Source: Saprospira sp. CCB-QB6 | GTDB lineage: Bacteria; Bacteroidota; Bacteroidia; Chitinophagales; Saprospiraceae | DNA: 64,000 nt | Direction: 5' to 3' | Assembly: GCF_028464065.1 (NCBI RefSeq) | Contig: NZ_CP116808.1 | Span: forward strand, 3,191,501 to 3,255,500 | Shown: positions 54,046 through 62,616 of the stretch, piece by piece | Numbering within the stretch: the stretch's first letter is position 1 | How the letters are laid out: each line of letters begins with the position of its first letter | The notes under the pieces: model-generated | Seen by the model: only the letters and a program-made list of their open reading frames with translations | Databases searched by the model: none | Told to the model about the DNA's origin: nothing | Program-made: the position numbers and the translations under genes

Positions 54046-55698
54046 TTACCGCTGTGCTTGTGGACCAATCTGCTTGGGCTGCATTTCGAGCTGTTTTTTG
54101 ATAAAACGATAGGCATTCTTTGACATGATTTTCTCACTGAGCTCCTCTGGACTAAAACCCTCCATCAATTCCTCTATCTGCCGACTCGTAAACAAGCTAT
54201 TGATGTTTTCGGGTTGCCCCAAAAACTCTTGAAGGTCCTCCGCCAACTTAGCCGTATAAGAGGCATCAGGATAAGCGGTCAAAGGCTGCTTGATGTTGTC
54301 AAAATCAGAACCCAAGGCAATCATATCCCAAACGCTGCTTCTCTTAGGGTTGTAACCTGGGCTTTTAGAGACAACTTGTACTACCGTTAATATGTTGGCC
54401 ATAAAAAGCTTCAACTCAGCTTTTTTGCGTTGTAAGCTCCCCTCAGGGCTCAACCGAATTTCTTCTAGGGCCAATTGCCCCCCCAAAACCGAAGCATCTA
54501 AGGGGATGCCAATCAATCCACCCGATTTATAGATGTTCACCAAATCTTCTTCCGAAAGGTTTTGGGTCCAATGGTTCAAATAAGAGGTGTTGTTCTTACT
54601 ATCATCATCTTTGCGCTTATAATTTCGCTGTTGCCAGCTCAATCCGCTAACTGCACAGTGACTACAAACCACAGGGATCTTTTCCCCCAAGATAGAGGCT
54701 CGCTCAATCGCTTGGTAGTAATATTTTCTAAAGCGATAGCTCATGTGTTTCACATCAATCAGGATGCGTCGACCCTCTCTAGCCGTCAACTCCTCAATGA
54801 TTTCTTTGCCCAAACGACTAGGGCCATCATTCACTGCTTTTACCTTACCAAAGACGTTAATTTCATCTCTAGTCCAACTATTGGCCATTCCGCCCAGCCC
54901 ATTTTCATAGTTCTTGGCCAAGGAGATCCACAAAATAGGCGTCTGAATATACTCATCTGTGTTATCAGATATGGGCAGTAGGCCCTTTAGACGGCGAATA
55001 TTCTTACGCATTAACTCACTATACTCCTCCAAATCCGTAATGTTCTCATCTATATATATAGAGTGGCCCAAACTATGGCCTCCATCTATACTAAGGAGAA
55101 TGCCTAGGCGGTACGGACTAGCCAAAACTGAATCAAGCTGTTCCGCATTGCGAACGATTTCGTATTGATGCTTTTTGCCCTGAAAATAATAATAGCTTTT
55201 ATCGCCCTCAAAACGTTGAAGGTATTCTATGTTCCCCAGCAGGTCAGCAAAGTAATCCATTTCCCTTTGCCGCAAAAAAAGTTGATTGGCCACAATCCCC
55301 GTCATACAAGAAACTGTCGCCTTTTTGTTGCGATCATTATAAAAGCTAGACCCATTGATTAAAGGTCGCTCTACCGGAGAAAGCGCCATACAACTTAAGC
55401 GACTTCTTCCTTTGGCCAAGGCCGCAAAATGAGCTTGGGAGTACTTGGGTAAATAAGGCCCTAAAGCTTGCATCATCTGGCTAGAACGATCATAGCCACA
55501 ATCATGAAAAATAGGTTCCCAAATGGTGTAATCCATGTCGCCCGTACGAGAGTTGTAGGGCTTACTACTAGAGTTGATATGTATATCGGTATAAAACTGC
55601 CCCAAAGAAAGAGGCGCATTCGCTTGTTCTTCTTCTTCTGTTTGTGCCAAAAGAAAAAGAGGGAGAAAGAAAAGCAGAAAACCGATTGTATTTCGCAT
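54046..55698 (-). CDS. Secreted peptidase M19-like (membrane dipeptidase superfamily) protein
   Basis: A 550-residue protein with a signal peptide (MRNTIGFLLFFLPLFLLAQ). It has the M19 dipeptidase/amidohydrolase layout: TDIHINS near 37-43, LSIDGGHSLG, RRILIDVKHMSYR, PVVCSHCAVSGL and IALGSDFDNIKQP. Two metal-ligand positions differ from canonical enzymes: HxN for HxD, and Asp in SIDGG where Glu is usual. Large inserts make it longer than standard dipeptidases (about 350-400). Dipeptidase activity is therefore uncertain. It is transcribed alone. Confidence 0.72.
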   Translation of the reverse strand: MRNTIGFLLFFLPLFLLAQTEEEEQANAPLSLGQFYTDIHINSSSKPYNSRTGDMDYTIWEPIFHDCGYDRSSQMMQALGPYLPKYSQAHFAALAKGRSRLSCMALSPVERPLINGSSFYNDRNKKATVSCMTGIVANQLFLRQREMDYFADLLGNIEYLQRFEGDKSYYYFQGKKHQYEIVRNAEQLDSVLASPYRLGILLSIDGGHSLGHSIYIDENITDLEEYSELMRKNIRRLKGLLPISDNTDEYIQTPILWISLAKNYENGLGGMANSWTRDEINVFGKVKAVNDGPSRLGKEIIEELTAREGRRILIDVKHMSYRFRKYYYQAIERASILGEKIPVVCSHCAVSGLSWQQRNYKRKDDDSKNNTSYLNHWTQNLSEEDLVNIYKSGGLIGIPLDASVLGGQLALEEIRLSPEGSLQRKKAELKLFMANILTVVQVVSKSPGYNPKRSSVWDMIALGSDFDNIKQPLTAYPDASYTAKLAEDLQEFLGQPENINSLFTSRQIEELMEGFSPEELSEKIMSKNAYRFIKKQLEMQPKQIGPQAQR

Positions 55699-55860
55699 AC
55701 TGAAGCTGTATTTTGGGGCGGTCAGGCGTAAAATGGGCTGTAAATTTAGGCTTTTTTACTGAACTTACTGAAGAATTGAGATCTTGTCCCTCATCTTTTA
55801 GACTAAAGTATAGTTTTGCCCCTAATTAACGTATTCCTATATCCTCTATAAATAGAAAAG

Positions 55861-56826
55861 GTGCTCTCTTTATTTCGCAACAATCATATTATCACAGGCT
55901 TTTTCGTCTTTATTTATGGCATTTTATTGCTGTTGCCTGTTTTCTTTTTGCCCACAGCTAAATCGCTTAGCCAATTAGGCAGTCTCGCCAACTGGATCCC
56001 CGAAGAGGGAGCTGGAGCCAATTTACTTTTTCTACTTTTGGCCTTTGTCTTATCCTTTGGCCTCAATCAACTGATCAATCGCTTCCGATTGGGCCGCCAA
56101 AGTACCTATTTTGTCGCCATTAGTAGCCTGTTGATGTTGGCCTTATTCCCTGGGGCACTTACTCTATCGCCTGTCCTCCTGGCCAACCTGAGTTTGCTGC
56201 TCAGTTGCTATAATCTCTATCGCTCCTATGAGCAAAAGAATTCGGTGCTCCCCCTCTCCAATGCCGCCCTATTTATGGGCCTTAGCATAGAGCTCTATTT
56301 GCCTTTTGCCTTTTATATCCCCGCCTTTATCTTGGCTTGGATTACCATAAGGCCTGCTAGTTTTAAGGATTTTATGGTTATCCTGCTCAGCGGTAGTATC
56401 CCCGCCTTCCTTATTGGTACCCTCTATTATCTCTTCGATCAATGGTCCGTTTTTGCAGGACTACACGCTTTTTCCAACTGGCTAATCCAAGATTTCTCTA
56501 ACCTAAAAGAACCCTTTACCTTAGCCGCCTTGGGGGCTTCAGCCCTTATCCTTTTGCTCTCTTGGGCCAATTTCCAAACCCTCAAGCAAAAGACAACCAT
56601 TAAGGAACAGAAGTTTTTACAAATTATCTTTATCCTGCTCTTCTTTGCTCCCCTACAACTGCTGACCTACCAAGGTATTCCCAGCCAACTCACGGCTTTG
56701 GCTTTCCCCATGGCCCTTCTGCTTGGCCTACAATGGCAAGCTTGGAAAAATAGCCGCTGGGCAGAGCTTTGGCACTTATTGTTGCTCACAATTGCCGCCC
56801 TTAGCCAATATTATCCCCTCTTCTAA
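55861..56826 (+). CDS. DUF6427 family membrane protein
   Basis: A 321-residue membrane protein starting with GTG (MLSLFRNNHIITGFFVFIYG), the usual DUF6427 start. It has about nine hydrophobic segments. The conserved-looking signature is LFMGLSIELYLPFAFYIPAF with ITIRPASFKDF. DUF6427 is Bacteroidota-specific and uncharacterised. It has its own terminator at 56893. A role in envelope or motility is not supported by anything visible. Confidence 0.72.
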   Translation: MLSLFRNNHIITGFFVFIYGILLLLPVFFLPTAKSLSQLGSLANWIPEEGAGANLLFLLLAFVLSFGLNQLINRFRLGRQSTYFVAISSLLMLALFPGALTLSPVLLANLSLLLSCYNLYRSYEQKNSVLPLSNAALFMGLSIELYLPFAFYIPAFILAWITIRPASFKDFMVILLSGSIPAFLIGTLYYLFDQWSVFAGLHAFSNWLIQDFSNLKEPFTLAALGASALILLLSWANFQTLKQKTTIKEQKFLQIIFILLFFAPLQLLTYQGIPSQLTALAFPMALLLGLQWQAWKNSRWAELWHLLLLTIAALSQYYPLF

Positions 56827-56892
56827 AGGCCAATCTAAGGCCACTAATTCCCCAGATTAAGGCTATTGACTCCATTATATTGCCACTTTTCT

Positions 56893-56933
56893 CCCCCTTA
56901 GGGTTCATCTAGACACTAAGGGGGCTTCTTTTT
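56893..56933 (+). terminator. Terminator after the DUF6427 gene
   Basis: CCCCCTTAG and CTAAGGGGG pair around a 14-base loop, followed by CTTCTTTTT. Confidence 0.8.
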
Positions 56934-56993
56934 GCCCATAGCGCCCTATAACTATCATTATCGTAGTCATAAGATCTCTATTATAAATGATTT

Positions 56994-57134
56994 GGGGCCT
57001 CCGCTGCGGCTTCGCCTTGCGTCGCTACGCTTTGGGGCTCGCTATTCGCTCGGCCCTGCGCAGGCTAGGCCTGCTTGGTCTGGCCCGAGGGCCACCCCGC
57101 CGCATCGCTAGGCCTGCGGCCCTTCGGGCCTGCA
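56994..57134 (+). repeat. GC-rich structured repeat, subfamily A
   Basis: GGGGCCTCCGCTGCGGC, stem GCAGGC/GCCTGC (loop TAG) before TTGGTCTGG, stem TGGCCC/GGGCCA with loop GA, CATCGCTAGGCC, and GGCCCTTCGGGCC at the end. Confidence 0.82.
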
Positions 57135-57396
57135 AAACCGCAAACAGTTAGCCCTAATTTTACCCCATATCCTTGCCACAAAGCATAAACTCAAGGGGAT
57201 CGCTAATCACTCCCCAAGCCCAAGGTTTGCCCTAAATCCATACTCCTCATTCTCGAAGGCCCAAAAAGTAGATTTAAGCTAAGTCCCAAGCTTTACCCCC
57301 TCTCCATCTCCTGATTACCTTATATTTTTGGCCTTTCCCTAGCAAATTCTTCTTGCTTCTGCTTTATCAGCGCCACAGCCCAAAAGCAAAGTCCCA

Positions 57397-57427
57397 ATTT
57401 AGGGCTGTGGCTCCCACAGCCCTAAAT
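57397..57427. repeat. Long perfect inverted repeat with CCACAGCC motifs
   Basis: ATTTAGGGCTGTGG and CCACAGCCCTAAAT are perfectly complementary 14-base arms with loop CTC. Related CCACAGCC or GGCTGTGG motifs recur singly at about 57373, 57443 and 57622, so it is one of several related blocks in this gene-free stretch. Confidence 0.8.
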
Positions 57428-57467
57428 CGGAGAGCGGATTTAAGGCTGTGGCAAGGCCAAAAGATCT

Positions 57468-57616
57468 GCCAAGCTTGGCAAGCTTAATAGTTAGCTTGTT
57501 ATTGTATTTGCCAAACTTGTCGTAGCTAATAGTCAATAAGAAAATAAGCCCGCCAAACTTGTCAGTAGAAATAGTCAATTAACTATTTTATCCGCCAGTA
57601 TTGTCGTCTTTGCTGG
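57468..57616. repeat. Degenerate 42-bp tandem repeat, four units
   Basis: Units begin with GCCA-like sequence at 57468, 57510, 57552 and 57594, exactly 42 bp apart. Shared blocks are GCCAAACTTGTC and TAATAGTCAAT. The first unit starts with the perfect palindrome TGCCAAGCTTGGCA (57467-57480) and the last is partial. It differs in sequence from the 41-bp array at 30075. Confidence 0.8.
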
Positions 57617-58237
57617 ACCTCCCACAGCCCAAAAAAGAGAAGAATTTAGTCCCTCTAGCTCCCCTAAACTTAAAAGGCCCAAGGCCCAAATCTTTACTTC
57701 CTCAGTTTGCACTGCAAGCAAAGAAAGGGAAGGTCCCAAGCCCCAACCAAAAGCGAAAAAGAAGAAAAATGCCTCCTCTCTATACATCTATATACAGACA
57801 AGAATAATGATAAGTAGGGGAGGGGGAGACAACTTTTATCCTCCGCTCTTTTCCTTAGCCCTCAAGCGTCCCTTAACTCCCAAGCAGCAGAAAAGCTAAG
57901 CCCTCATCAGTTAAATCTAGCAGCCTTAGACCAAGAAGGGCCCGCTATAACCCATCAAAATTCCCCATCCAGATAAGAACTAAGGATAAGCCCAGTCATA
58001 AGTCCCTATAGCCTCTCCCAAGGCCCGAATAAAACAAACATAAGCAGCAAACAACTTCCCTTATACCTCCTCTCAAGCAGCCTTAAAGCCCCTCTGCTTG
58101 TCTAATGCCCCTAAAGTAAAATAAAGCAGAATTAAAAAGTTGAAGAGGCTAACTTGTAGACAATCATATATATAGGTCGCTTTTTTGAAGCAAGCCTAAA
58201 GAAAAAAACAAGCCTAAAGAACTAAACGGACAGGGGC
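57617..58237. other. Gene-free stretch before the NAD salvage operon
   Basis: About 620 bp with no gene I can support. The only open frames are short, one rich in Lys and Pro, with no recognisable domain. The composition is unusual for the window: many AAGCC and CCCAAGC words, and a run of TATATATA near 58170. Two direct repeats AAGCCTAAAGAA (58193-58204 and 58211-58221, second one partial) lie just before the operators. Confidence 0.5.
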
Positions 58238-58282
58238 TTAGTTTGAAAAATAAACTAACTTAGTTTGGAAAATAAACTAAGT
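58238..58282. promoter_or_regulatory. Two tandem palindromes, candidate NrtR operators
   Basis: TTAGTTT-7-AAACTAA at 58238-58258 and ACTTAGTTT-7-AAACTAAGT at 58258-58282. The centres are 22 bp apart, about two turns of DNA. They lie 35-80 bp upstream of pncB in front of an operon that encodes an NrtR-type regulator, and the second overlaps the -33 box. Binding has not been shown. Confidence 0.72.
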
Positions 58283-58294
58283 CTAATTATCTTG
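58264..58294 (+). promoter_or_regulatory. Promoter of the pncB-nrtR-pncA operon
   Basis: TTTG at 58264-58267, then 20 bases, then TATCTTG at 58288-58294, close to TTTG-N19-21-TAnnTTTG. The -33 box lies inside the second palindrome, so a protein bound there would block it. The ATG is at 58318. Confidence 0.6.
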
Positions 58295-58317
58295 CTTCAA
58301 CAAAATAGAAAATCCCT

Positions 58318-59772
58318 ATGCAAAACAGTTTAAATAAGCGTTATCGGACGAGCTTGGCCCTATTGACAGATCTCTATCAGATTACTATGGCTTATGGTTA
58401 TTGGAAGGCGGGTAGACAAGAAGAGGAGGCCGTCTTTCATTGGTTTTACAGAAAAAATCCTTTTGGGGCCAATTATGCCATTACGGCTGGCTTGGAAGAT
58501 GCGATTGCTTACCTGCAAGATTTTGCCTTCTCTGTGGATGATATACAGTATTTAGGCGGCCTTAAGGGGGCCGATGGGCGCCCCTTATTTGAGGAAGCTT
58601 TCCTGAACTACTTACAGCGCATGAAATTTAGCTGTGATATTGATGCTGTGCCAGAGGGAAGGGTCGTTTTTGCGCATGAACCACTCTTGCGGGTTAGGGG
58701 ACCACTTATACAGGCCCAGTTATTAGAAACGGCTTTGCTCAATATCCTAAACTTTCAGACCCTAATCGCCAGTAAGGCCCATCAGGTTTGCTTGGCGGCC
58801 CAAGGCGATACGGTCTTGGAGTTTGGTTTGCGTCGAGCTCAAGGTATCGACGGGGGACTATCGGCTTCTCGAGCTGCTTATATAGCTGGTGTGGCGGCAA
58901 CGAGCAATGTATTGGCTGGAAAACTCTACGACATTCCCGTGAAGGGCACGCATGCCCACAGCTGGGTCATGAGCTTTGAGGAGGAGGAGGAAGCCTTTGC
59001 CACTTATGCGCAAGCCCTACCCGCCAACTGTGTCTTTTTGGTCGATACCTATGATACGCAAAAAGGGGTAGATAAAGCGATAGCCATAGGGCAGCAACTA
59101 CGAGCCAAGGGCCAAGAATTGCTAGGCATTCGTCTAGATAGTGGAGATTTGCGGGCCCTAAGTATTTGGGCCAGAAAGCGTTTGGATGAAGCGGGTTTTG
59201 AAAACACCCAAATCATTGCTAGCGATAGCCTGAATGAAGAAAAAATCCGCGCCCTAAAGGCTGGCGGAGCAGCCATAGATAGCTGGGGGGTAGGCACTAA
59301 CCTCGTCACCGCTCAAGATCAGCCCGCTTTGGGGGGCGTATATAAGCTAGCCGCCTTGCGCAAGGATGCCCAGAGTGAATGGGCCTATAAAATTAAGCTG
59401 TCGAATACGCCAATTAAAATCTCTAATCCTGGCGCTTTGCAAGTTCGCCGCTATTACTTAACTGATGGTCGCCCCTATGGAGACATGATTTGGGATGAAC
59501 TGCAGACAAATGATTTGGGCCAACTTCAAAGCTTTGATGGCCGCACTGTCGTCTGCGATAGCCGCAGCTATGAAGATTTGTTGCAACCTATATTTAGAAA
59601 TGGGGAGTTTTGCTATAAATTACCTAGCTTAGGCGAAATACGGGCCGCAGCGCAAAGAGATTTGGCCCTATTCGAGCGGGTAGACTTTAAGCTCTATCCC
59701 CAAGGACTAGAAACGCATTTGGCCCAAAGAAAAGAAGCCTTGATCGAACAGCTTCAGAATAAGAAACAATAA
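58318..59772 (+). CDS. pncB: Nicotinate phosphoribosyltransferase
   Basis: A 484-residue enzyme of NAD salvage that makes nicotinate mononucleotide from nicotinate and PRPP with ATP. Typical elements: [20 protein letters not shown] at the N terminus, [42 protein letters not shown], and the phosphate-binding [15 protein letters not shown] and [12 protein letters not shown]. Length agrees with the long bacterial PncB form. It leads an operon with nrtR (12 bp gap) and pncA (13 bp gap) under the candidate operators at 58238-58282. Confidence 0.93.
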   Translation: MQNSLNKRYRTSLALLTDLYQITMAYGYWKAGRQEEEAVFHWFYRKNPFGANYAITAGLEDAIAYLQDFAFSVDDIQYLGGLKGADGRPLFEEAFLNYLQRMKFSCDIDAVPEGRVVFAHEPLLRVRGPLIQAQLLETALLNILNFQTLIASKAHQVCLAAQGDTVLEFGLRRAQGIDGGLSASRAAYIAGVAATSNVLAGKLYDIPVKGTHAHSWVMSFEEEEEAFATYAQALPANCVFLVDTYDTQKGVDKAIAIGQQLRAKGQELLGIRLDSGDLRALSIWARKRLDEAGFENTQIIASDSLNEEKIRALKAGGAAIDSWGVGTNLVTAQDQPALGGVYKLAALRKDAQSEWAYKIKLSNTPIKISNPGALQVRRYYLTDGRPYGDMIWDELQTNDLGQLQSFDGRTVVCDSRSYEDLLQPIFRNGEFCYKLPSLGEIRAAAQRDLALFERVDFKLYPQGLETHLAQRKEALIEQLQNKKQ

Positions 59773-59784
59773 GGAATAATAAAT

Positions 59785-60507
59785 ATGGCATATACCTATG
59801 AATACCCAAGGCCAGCTGTTACCGTAGACTGTGTGGTTTTTGGCTTAGACGATAGCGCAGATTTGCGTATTTTGCTCATTGAACGAGCAGACGACCCTTT
59901 TGCTGGACATTGGGCCCTGCCTGGTGGCTTTGTCGATATGGATGAGGACTTAGATCGGGCCGCCAAAAGAGAATTAGAAGAAGAAACTGGGATTAAAGAC
60001 ATCTTTATTGAGCAGTTGTACACCTTTGGGACCCCAAATAGAGACCCTAGAGGCCGAGTGATTAGCGTGGCCTACTATGCGCTGGTCAATTTATCTGAAC
60101 ACCCCATTAAAGCCGCCTCCGATGCTCGTCAGGCTAAGTGGTTTAAGATTTCGGAGCTGCCCCCTTTGGCCTTTGACCATAATCAGGTTTTGGAGATGGC
60201 CCTAGAGCGGCTACGGGCCAAGGTTTTATATAAACCTGTAGGCTTTGAGCTCCTGCCTGATAAATTCACTTTGACGGACCTCCAAAATTTGTATGAAACT
60301 ATCTTGGGCCAGCAGCTCAACCGCCGAAATTTTAGGTCCAAAATCTTAAAAATGGGTCTGTTGGAGCAACAAGAGCGGCAACAGAATGTCCCACACCGCC
60401 CAGCCTACCTCTATAAATTTAATAAAGAAAAATATCAACGGCTATCTGAGCGCTTGGGCGAATTTATCTTTGAAATTCGCTTTCAGCCCAGAGAAACGGA
60501 AGACTAA
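59785..60507 (+). CDS. nrtR: NrtR-type Nudix-related transcriptional regulator
   Basis: A 240-residue protein with an N-terminal Nudix domain (about 10-140) and a C-terminal winged helix (about 155-235, [20 protein letters not shown] then [11 protein letters not shown]). This arrangement is NrtR, a repressor of NAD biosynthesis genes that responds to ADP-ribose. The Nudix box [20 protein letters not shown] matches G-x5-E-x7-REUxEE exactly, so ADP-ribose hydrolysis is possible, unlike many NrtR proteins. Location between pncB and pncA supports self-regulation of NAD salvage. Confidence 0.88.
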   Translation: MAYTYEYPRPAVTVDCVVFGLDDSADLRILLIERADDPFAGHWALPGGFVDMDEDLDRAAKRELEEETGIKDIFIEQLYTFGTPNRDPRGRVISVAYYALVNLSEHPIKAASDARQAKWFKISELPPLAFDHNQVLEMALERLRAKVLYKPVGFELLPDKFTLTDLQNLYETILGQQLNRRNFRSKILKMGLLEQQERQQNVPHRPAYLYKFNKEKYQRLSERLGEFIFEIRFQPRETED

Positions 60508-60520
60508 ATACGATTGACCT

Positions 60521-61144
60521 ATGAACGCACTTATATTAGTAGACCTACAGTACGATTTTTGTCAGCTGGGGGCCCTAGAAGTCCCCGACGGCAATGCTGT
60601 GATTCCCGTAGCCAATGCCTTAATGCCTCATTTTGAGCTGGTCTTGGCCACGCAGGATTGGCATCCCGCCAATCATAAGAGCTTTGCGGCCAATCATCTC
60701 TTTCGACAGCCAGGGCAAGTGATAGACCTCAATGGGTTGGAGCAAATTCTTTGGCCCATTCACTGTGTGCAGGAAAGTTATGGGGCCGAGTTGGTTGATG
60801 AGCTAGATCAAACAAAAATTAGTAAGATTTTTCAGAAAGGAACAGATCCAGAAATTGATAGCTATAGTGGCTTTTTTGATAATGGCCACCGAAAGGCCAC
60901 TGGTTTAGGCGATTATTTAAAGGAGAAAGGCGTAACTAGCGTTTTTGTTATGGGCTTAGCTCTAGATTATTGTGTGAAGTTTACGGCCCTAGATGCTCAG
61001 GCCTTAGGTTTCAAAACCTATTTGGTCCAAGATGGCTGTAGAGCTGTCAATATGCAGGAAACAGATGGCCAGCAGGCGATAGAAGAGCTAAAAGCAAAGG
61101 GCGTGACTATCGTTGATAGTCAAGATGTTGCCACTTTAGTATAG
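60521..61144 (+). CDS. pncA: Nicotinamidase
   Basis: A 207-residue isochorismatase-fold amidase that converts nicotinamide to nicotinate, the PncB substrate. Catalytic triad: Asp8 (LILVDLQYDFC), Lys106 (FQKGTDPEIDSYSGFF) and Cys151 (GLALDYCVKFTALDA). The metal site is in TQDWHPANHKSF. It is the third gene of the NAD salvage operon and is followed by a terminator at 61175. Together these genes recycle nicotinamide to nicotinate mononucleotide. Confidence 0.94.
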   Translation: MNALILVDLQYDFCQLGALEVPDGNAVIPVANALMPHFELVLATQDWHPANHKSFAANHLFRQPGQVIDLNGLEQILWPIHCVQESYGAELVDELDQTKISKIFQKGTDPEIDSYSGFFDNGHRKATGLGDYLKEKGVTSVFVMGLALDYCVKFTALDAQALGFKTYLVQDGCRAVNMQETDGQQAIEELKAKGVTIVDSQDVATLV

Positions 61145-61174
61145 TTTTATCGCATTTTAACAGCTGTTAAAGTT

Positions 61175-61196
61175 ACCCCCTTTGGGGGATATTTTT
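61175..61196 (+). terminator. Terminator of the NAD salvage operon
   Basis: ACCCCC and GGGGG(AT) pair around TTT, followed by ATTTTT. The palindrome TTTAACAGCTGTTAAA lies just before it (61156-61171). Confidence 0.7.
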
Positions 61197-61205
61197 AGAC
61201 TATAA

Positions 61206-61236
61206 TTTGACATTTACAATAAGAGCTGTATCTTTG
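61206..61236 (+). promoter_or_regulatory. Consensus promoter of a candidate small RNA
   Basis: TTTG at 61206-61209, exactly 19 bases, TATCTTTG at 61229-61236: a full match to the Bacteroidota promoter TTTG-N19-TAnnTTTG. No open frame of note follows on the plus strand. Confidence 0.72.
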
Positions 61237-61241
61237 AATTG

Positions 61242-61309
61242 TCTTTGTGTTTATTTGTTTGGGTTTTTAGGGGAGGCTGTCCTGAATAAGGGCAGCCTCT
61301 TTTTTTTTA
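61242..61309 (+). ncRNA. Candidate small RNA of about 70 nt
   Basis: Predicted start about six bases after the TATCTTTG box. It is U-rich at the 5' side (TTTGTGTTTATTTGTTTGGG) and ends in the stem GAGGCTG/CAGCCTC followed by nine T, a Rho-independent terminator. Promoter and terminator alone bound a unit too short for a gene, between pncA on the plus strand and the START-like gene on the minus strand. I did not identify a known family. Confidence 0.55.
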
Positions 61310-61320
61310 AGACCATAAGA

Positions 61321-61352
61321 AGGGCCCTCTAGTACAGCTACTAGAGGGCCCT
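61321..61352. terminator. Strong hairpin at the 3' side of the START-like gene
   Basis: AGGGCCCTCTAGTA and TACTAGAGGGCCCT are exact 14-base arms around CAGC. The T tail on the minus strand is short (CTTCTTATGG), so it may be an end stabiliser or weak terminator for the minus-strand gene. Confidence 0.65.
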
Positions 61353-61365
61353 TTCCCTTTTATTC

Positions 61366-61956
61366 CTACTCTAATAAAGCCCTAAACTTACGCATGGTCT
61401 TATATGGTCCTTCCACTACTGATTTTTGGGCCAACCAGTTGGGAATGCTACCACCAGGATGGGCCACCAACTGTTGTCGGACAAACAACTGCCCATTATC
61501 GAGCTCCTTAAAGTACCAATGACCTTGCATCTCTTTAATCCGAATGAAGCCCTCCTCTAGTTCTTTTTTATTTGGAGCGCTTTTAAAGTCAACACGCAAT
61601 TCCTTATCCGACAAGCGGCGAAACTCGTAATGCGTCACATTGTCTCGGTTTTCGATGGGCCAAGGCATATCCACTTGATAATACACATAAAACTCATCGG
61701 CAGAGACTTCTTGTAGGTTTTCGTTGAGCGGGGTTTCATACATCCATTTTTTGCGCAAATGGGCCTGCTTCAGTGCGTTTTCTACTTGCAATAAATTGGC
61801 AGATATTTGCATTTCGGCTCTGCTTTCTTTCATTTCCCATCCGCTCAATGCACGGCTATAAATAGAGATCCCCTCTTTATCCTTGGCCAATTCCCAAGGC
61901 TGAGCAGATAGGGGCAAAATGGCTCATAAAAGGGCAAATAATAGGAAGTTTCGCAT
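61366..61956 (-). pseudogene. START-like lipid-binding protein gene with in-frame TGA in the signal peptide
   Basis: A START/SRPBCC-type protein (WELAKDKEGISIYSRALSGW, VYYQVDMPWPIENRDNVTHY). From the ATG at 61956 the frame reads MRNFLLFALL, then TGA (61924-61926), then AILPLSAQPWELA: an obvious signal peptide interrupted after ten codons. The frame continues open to 61366 and the rest looks intact. Translation could only start at a TTG (61915-61917), giving 183 residues without a signal. Causes could be a real nonsense mutation, a sequencing error, or readthrough. The domain assignment is by pattern; a hydrophobic ligand is inferred. Confidence 0.7.
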
Positions 61957-62111
61957 AGGCTTTTGTTTAAGTACGGCTATTTTTATTGAATAGACGTTCA
62001 AAAAAGCGACTTTCCCCTATCGCTTTAAGCGGATGCTCCTATAATTTGAAATTTTTTATAGCTGATAACAAAAGACTTAGCTAGAATCTTGACTTTGCTG
62101 TTTAAAAAAGA

Positions 62112-62143
62112 TTTGGCAAAGCTAAAAAGCCGCCTTATATTTG
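62112..62143 (+). promoter_or_regulatory. Promoter of the SRP RNA gene
   Basis: TTTG at 62112-62115, 20 bases, TATATTTG at 62136-62143, followed after 4 bases by the 5' end of the SRP RNA. Matches TTTG-N19-21-TAnnTTTG. Confidence 0.8.
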
Positions 62144-62147
62144 CAGC

Positions 62148-62241
62148 GGAGCCAAGAGACACGGGCAGCTCCTACTGAACTCCCCCAGGTCGGAAACGAA
62201 GCAAGGGTAGGTGGTTGAGCGCTTGGTGTAGATCGGGCTCC
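62148..62241 (+). ncRNA. ffs: Bacterial small signal recognition particle RNA
   Basis: About 94 nt. The 5' GGAGCC pairs with the 3' GGGCTCC, and the apical domain has CCCCCAGGTCGGAAACGAAGC with the GGAA tetraloop and the asymmetric loop bound by Ffh. TTTTTT follows the 3' end. The size is typical of the Alu-less form that guides membrane protein targeting with Ffh. Position between the promoter and the T run fits exactly. Confidence 0.88.
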
Positions 62242-62273
62242 TTTTTTATGAGAATCATCAATAGACTATATAT

Positions 62274-62307
62274 AAAGCCAGTTTTCTGCAAAGAGGACTG
62301 GCTTTTT
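62274..62307 (+). terminator. Second terminator downstream of the SRP RNA
   Basis: AAAGCCAGT and ACTGGCTTT pair around a 14-base loop, followed by TTCTTTT. Reading through the SRP RNA T run would end here. Confidence 0.75.
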
Positions 62308-62365
62308 CTTTTGGGGCTATGGCGCCTAGGCCGAATTTGGTCCAATAGCCGTAGGCGGAAGAGCG

Positions 62366-62540
62366 CAGCAGGCCTAAAGGCCTGCCTTTGGGCGCCCGCA
62401 GGGCGCCTTGCATTGGCTGAGCGATGCGCAGCAGTGGCCCAAAGGGCCAGACCCAGCGGGCAAAGCCCGCGCAGGGCCGAGCGAGCAGCGAGCTGCGGAG
62501 CGTAGCGACCCTAGGCCGAAGGCCGTAGGGGCAGCCCCAA
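62366..62540 (-). repeat. GC-rich structured repeat, subfamily B variant
   Basis: GCAGGCC/GGCCTGC (loop TAAA), GGGCGCC/GGCGCC, GGCTGAGCGATGCGCAGCAG, stem TGGCCC/GGGCCA (loop AAA), stem GCGGGC/GCCCGC (loop AAA), GGCCGAGCGAGCAGCGAGCTG, GGGGCAGCCCC. Lies between the SRP RNA and the TetR gene. The rest of 61957-62616 is AT-rich. Confidence 0.78.
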
Positions 62541-62616
62541 AAAAAGAAAAATAATTGCGCAAAACTTGGTAACTTTAGGGCGGAAAAAAAGTTTTTTAGC
62601 ACCTACGCCAGAAAAT

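Noticed and set aside
57601-57807. Small Lys/Pro-rich gene in the 57.6-kb gap
   Set aside because: Low-complexity composition, no recognisable domain or ribosome-binding signal, and it lies in a repeat-rich stretch.
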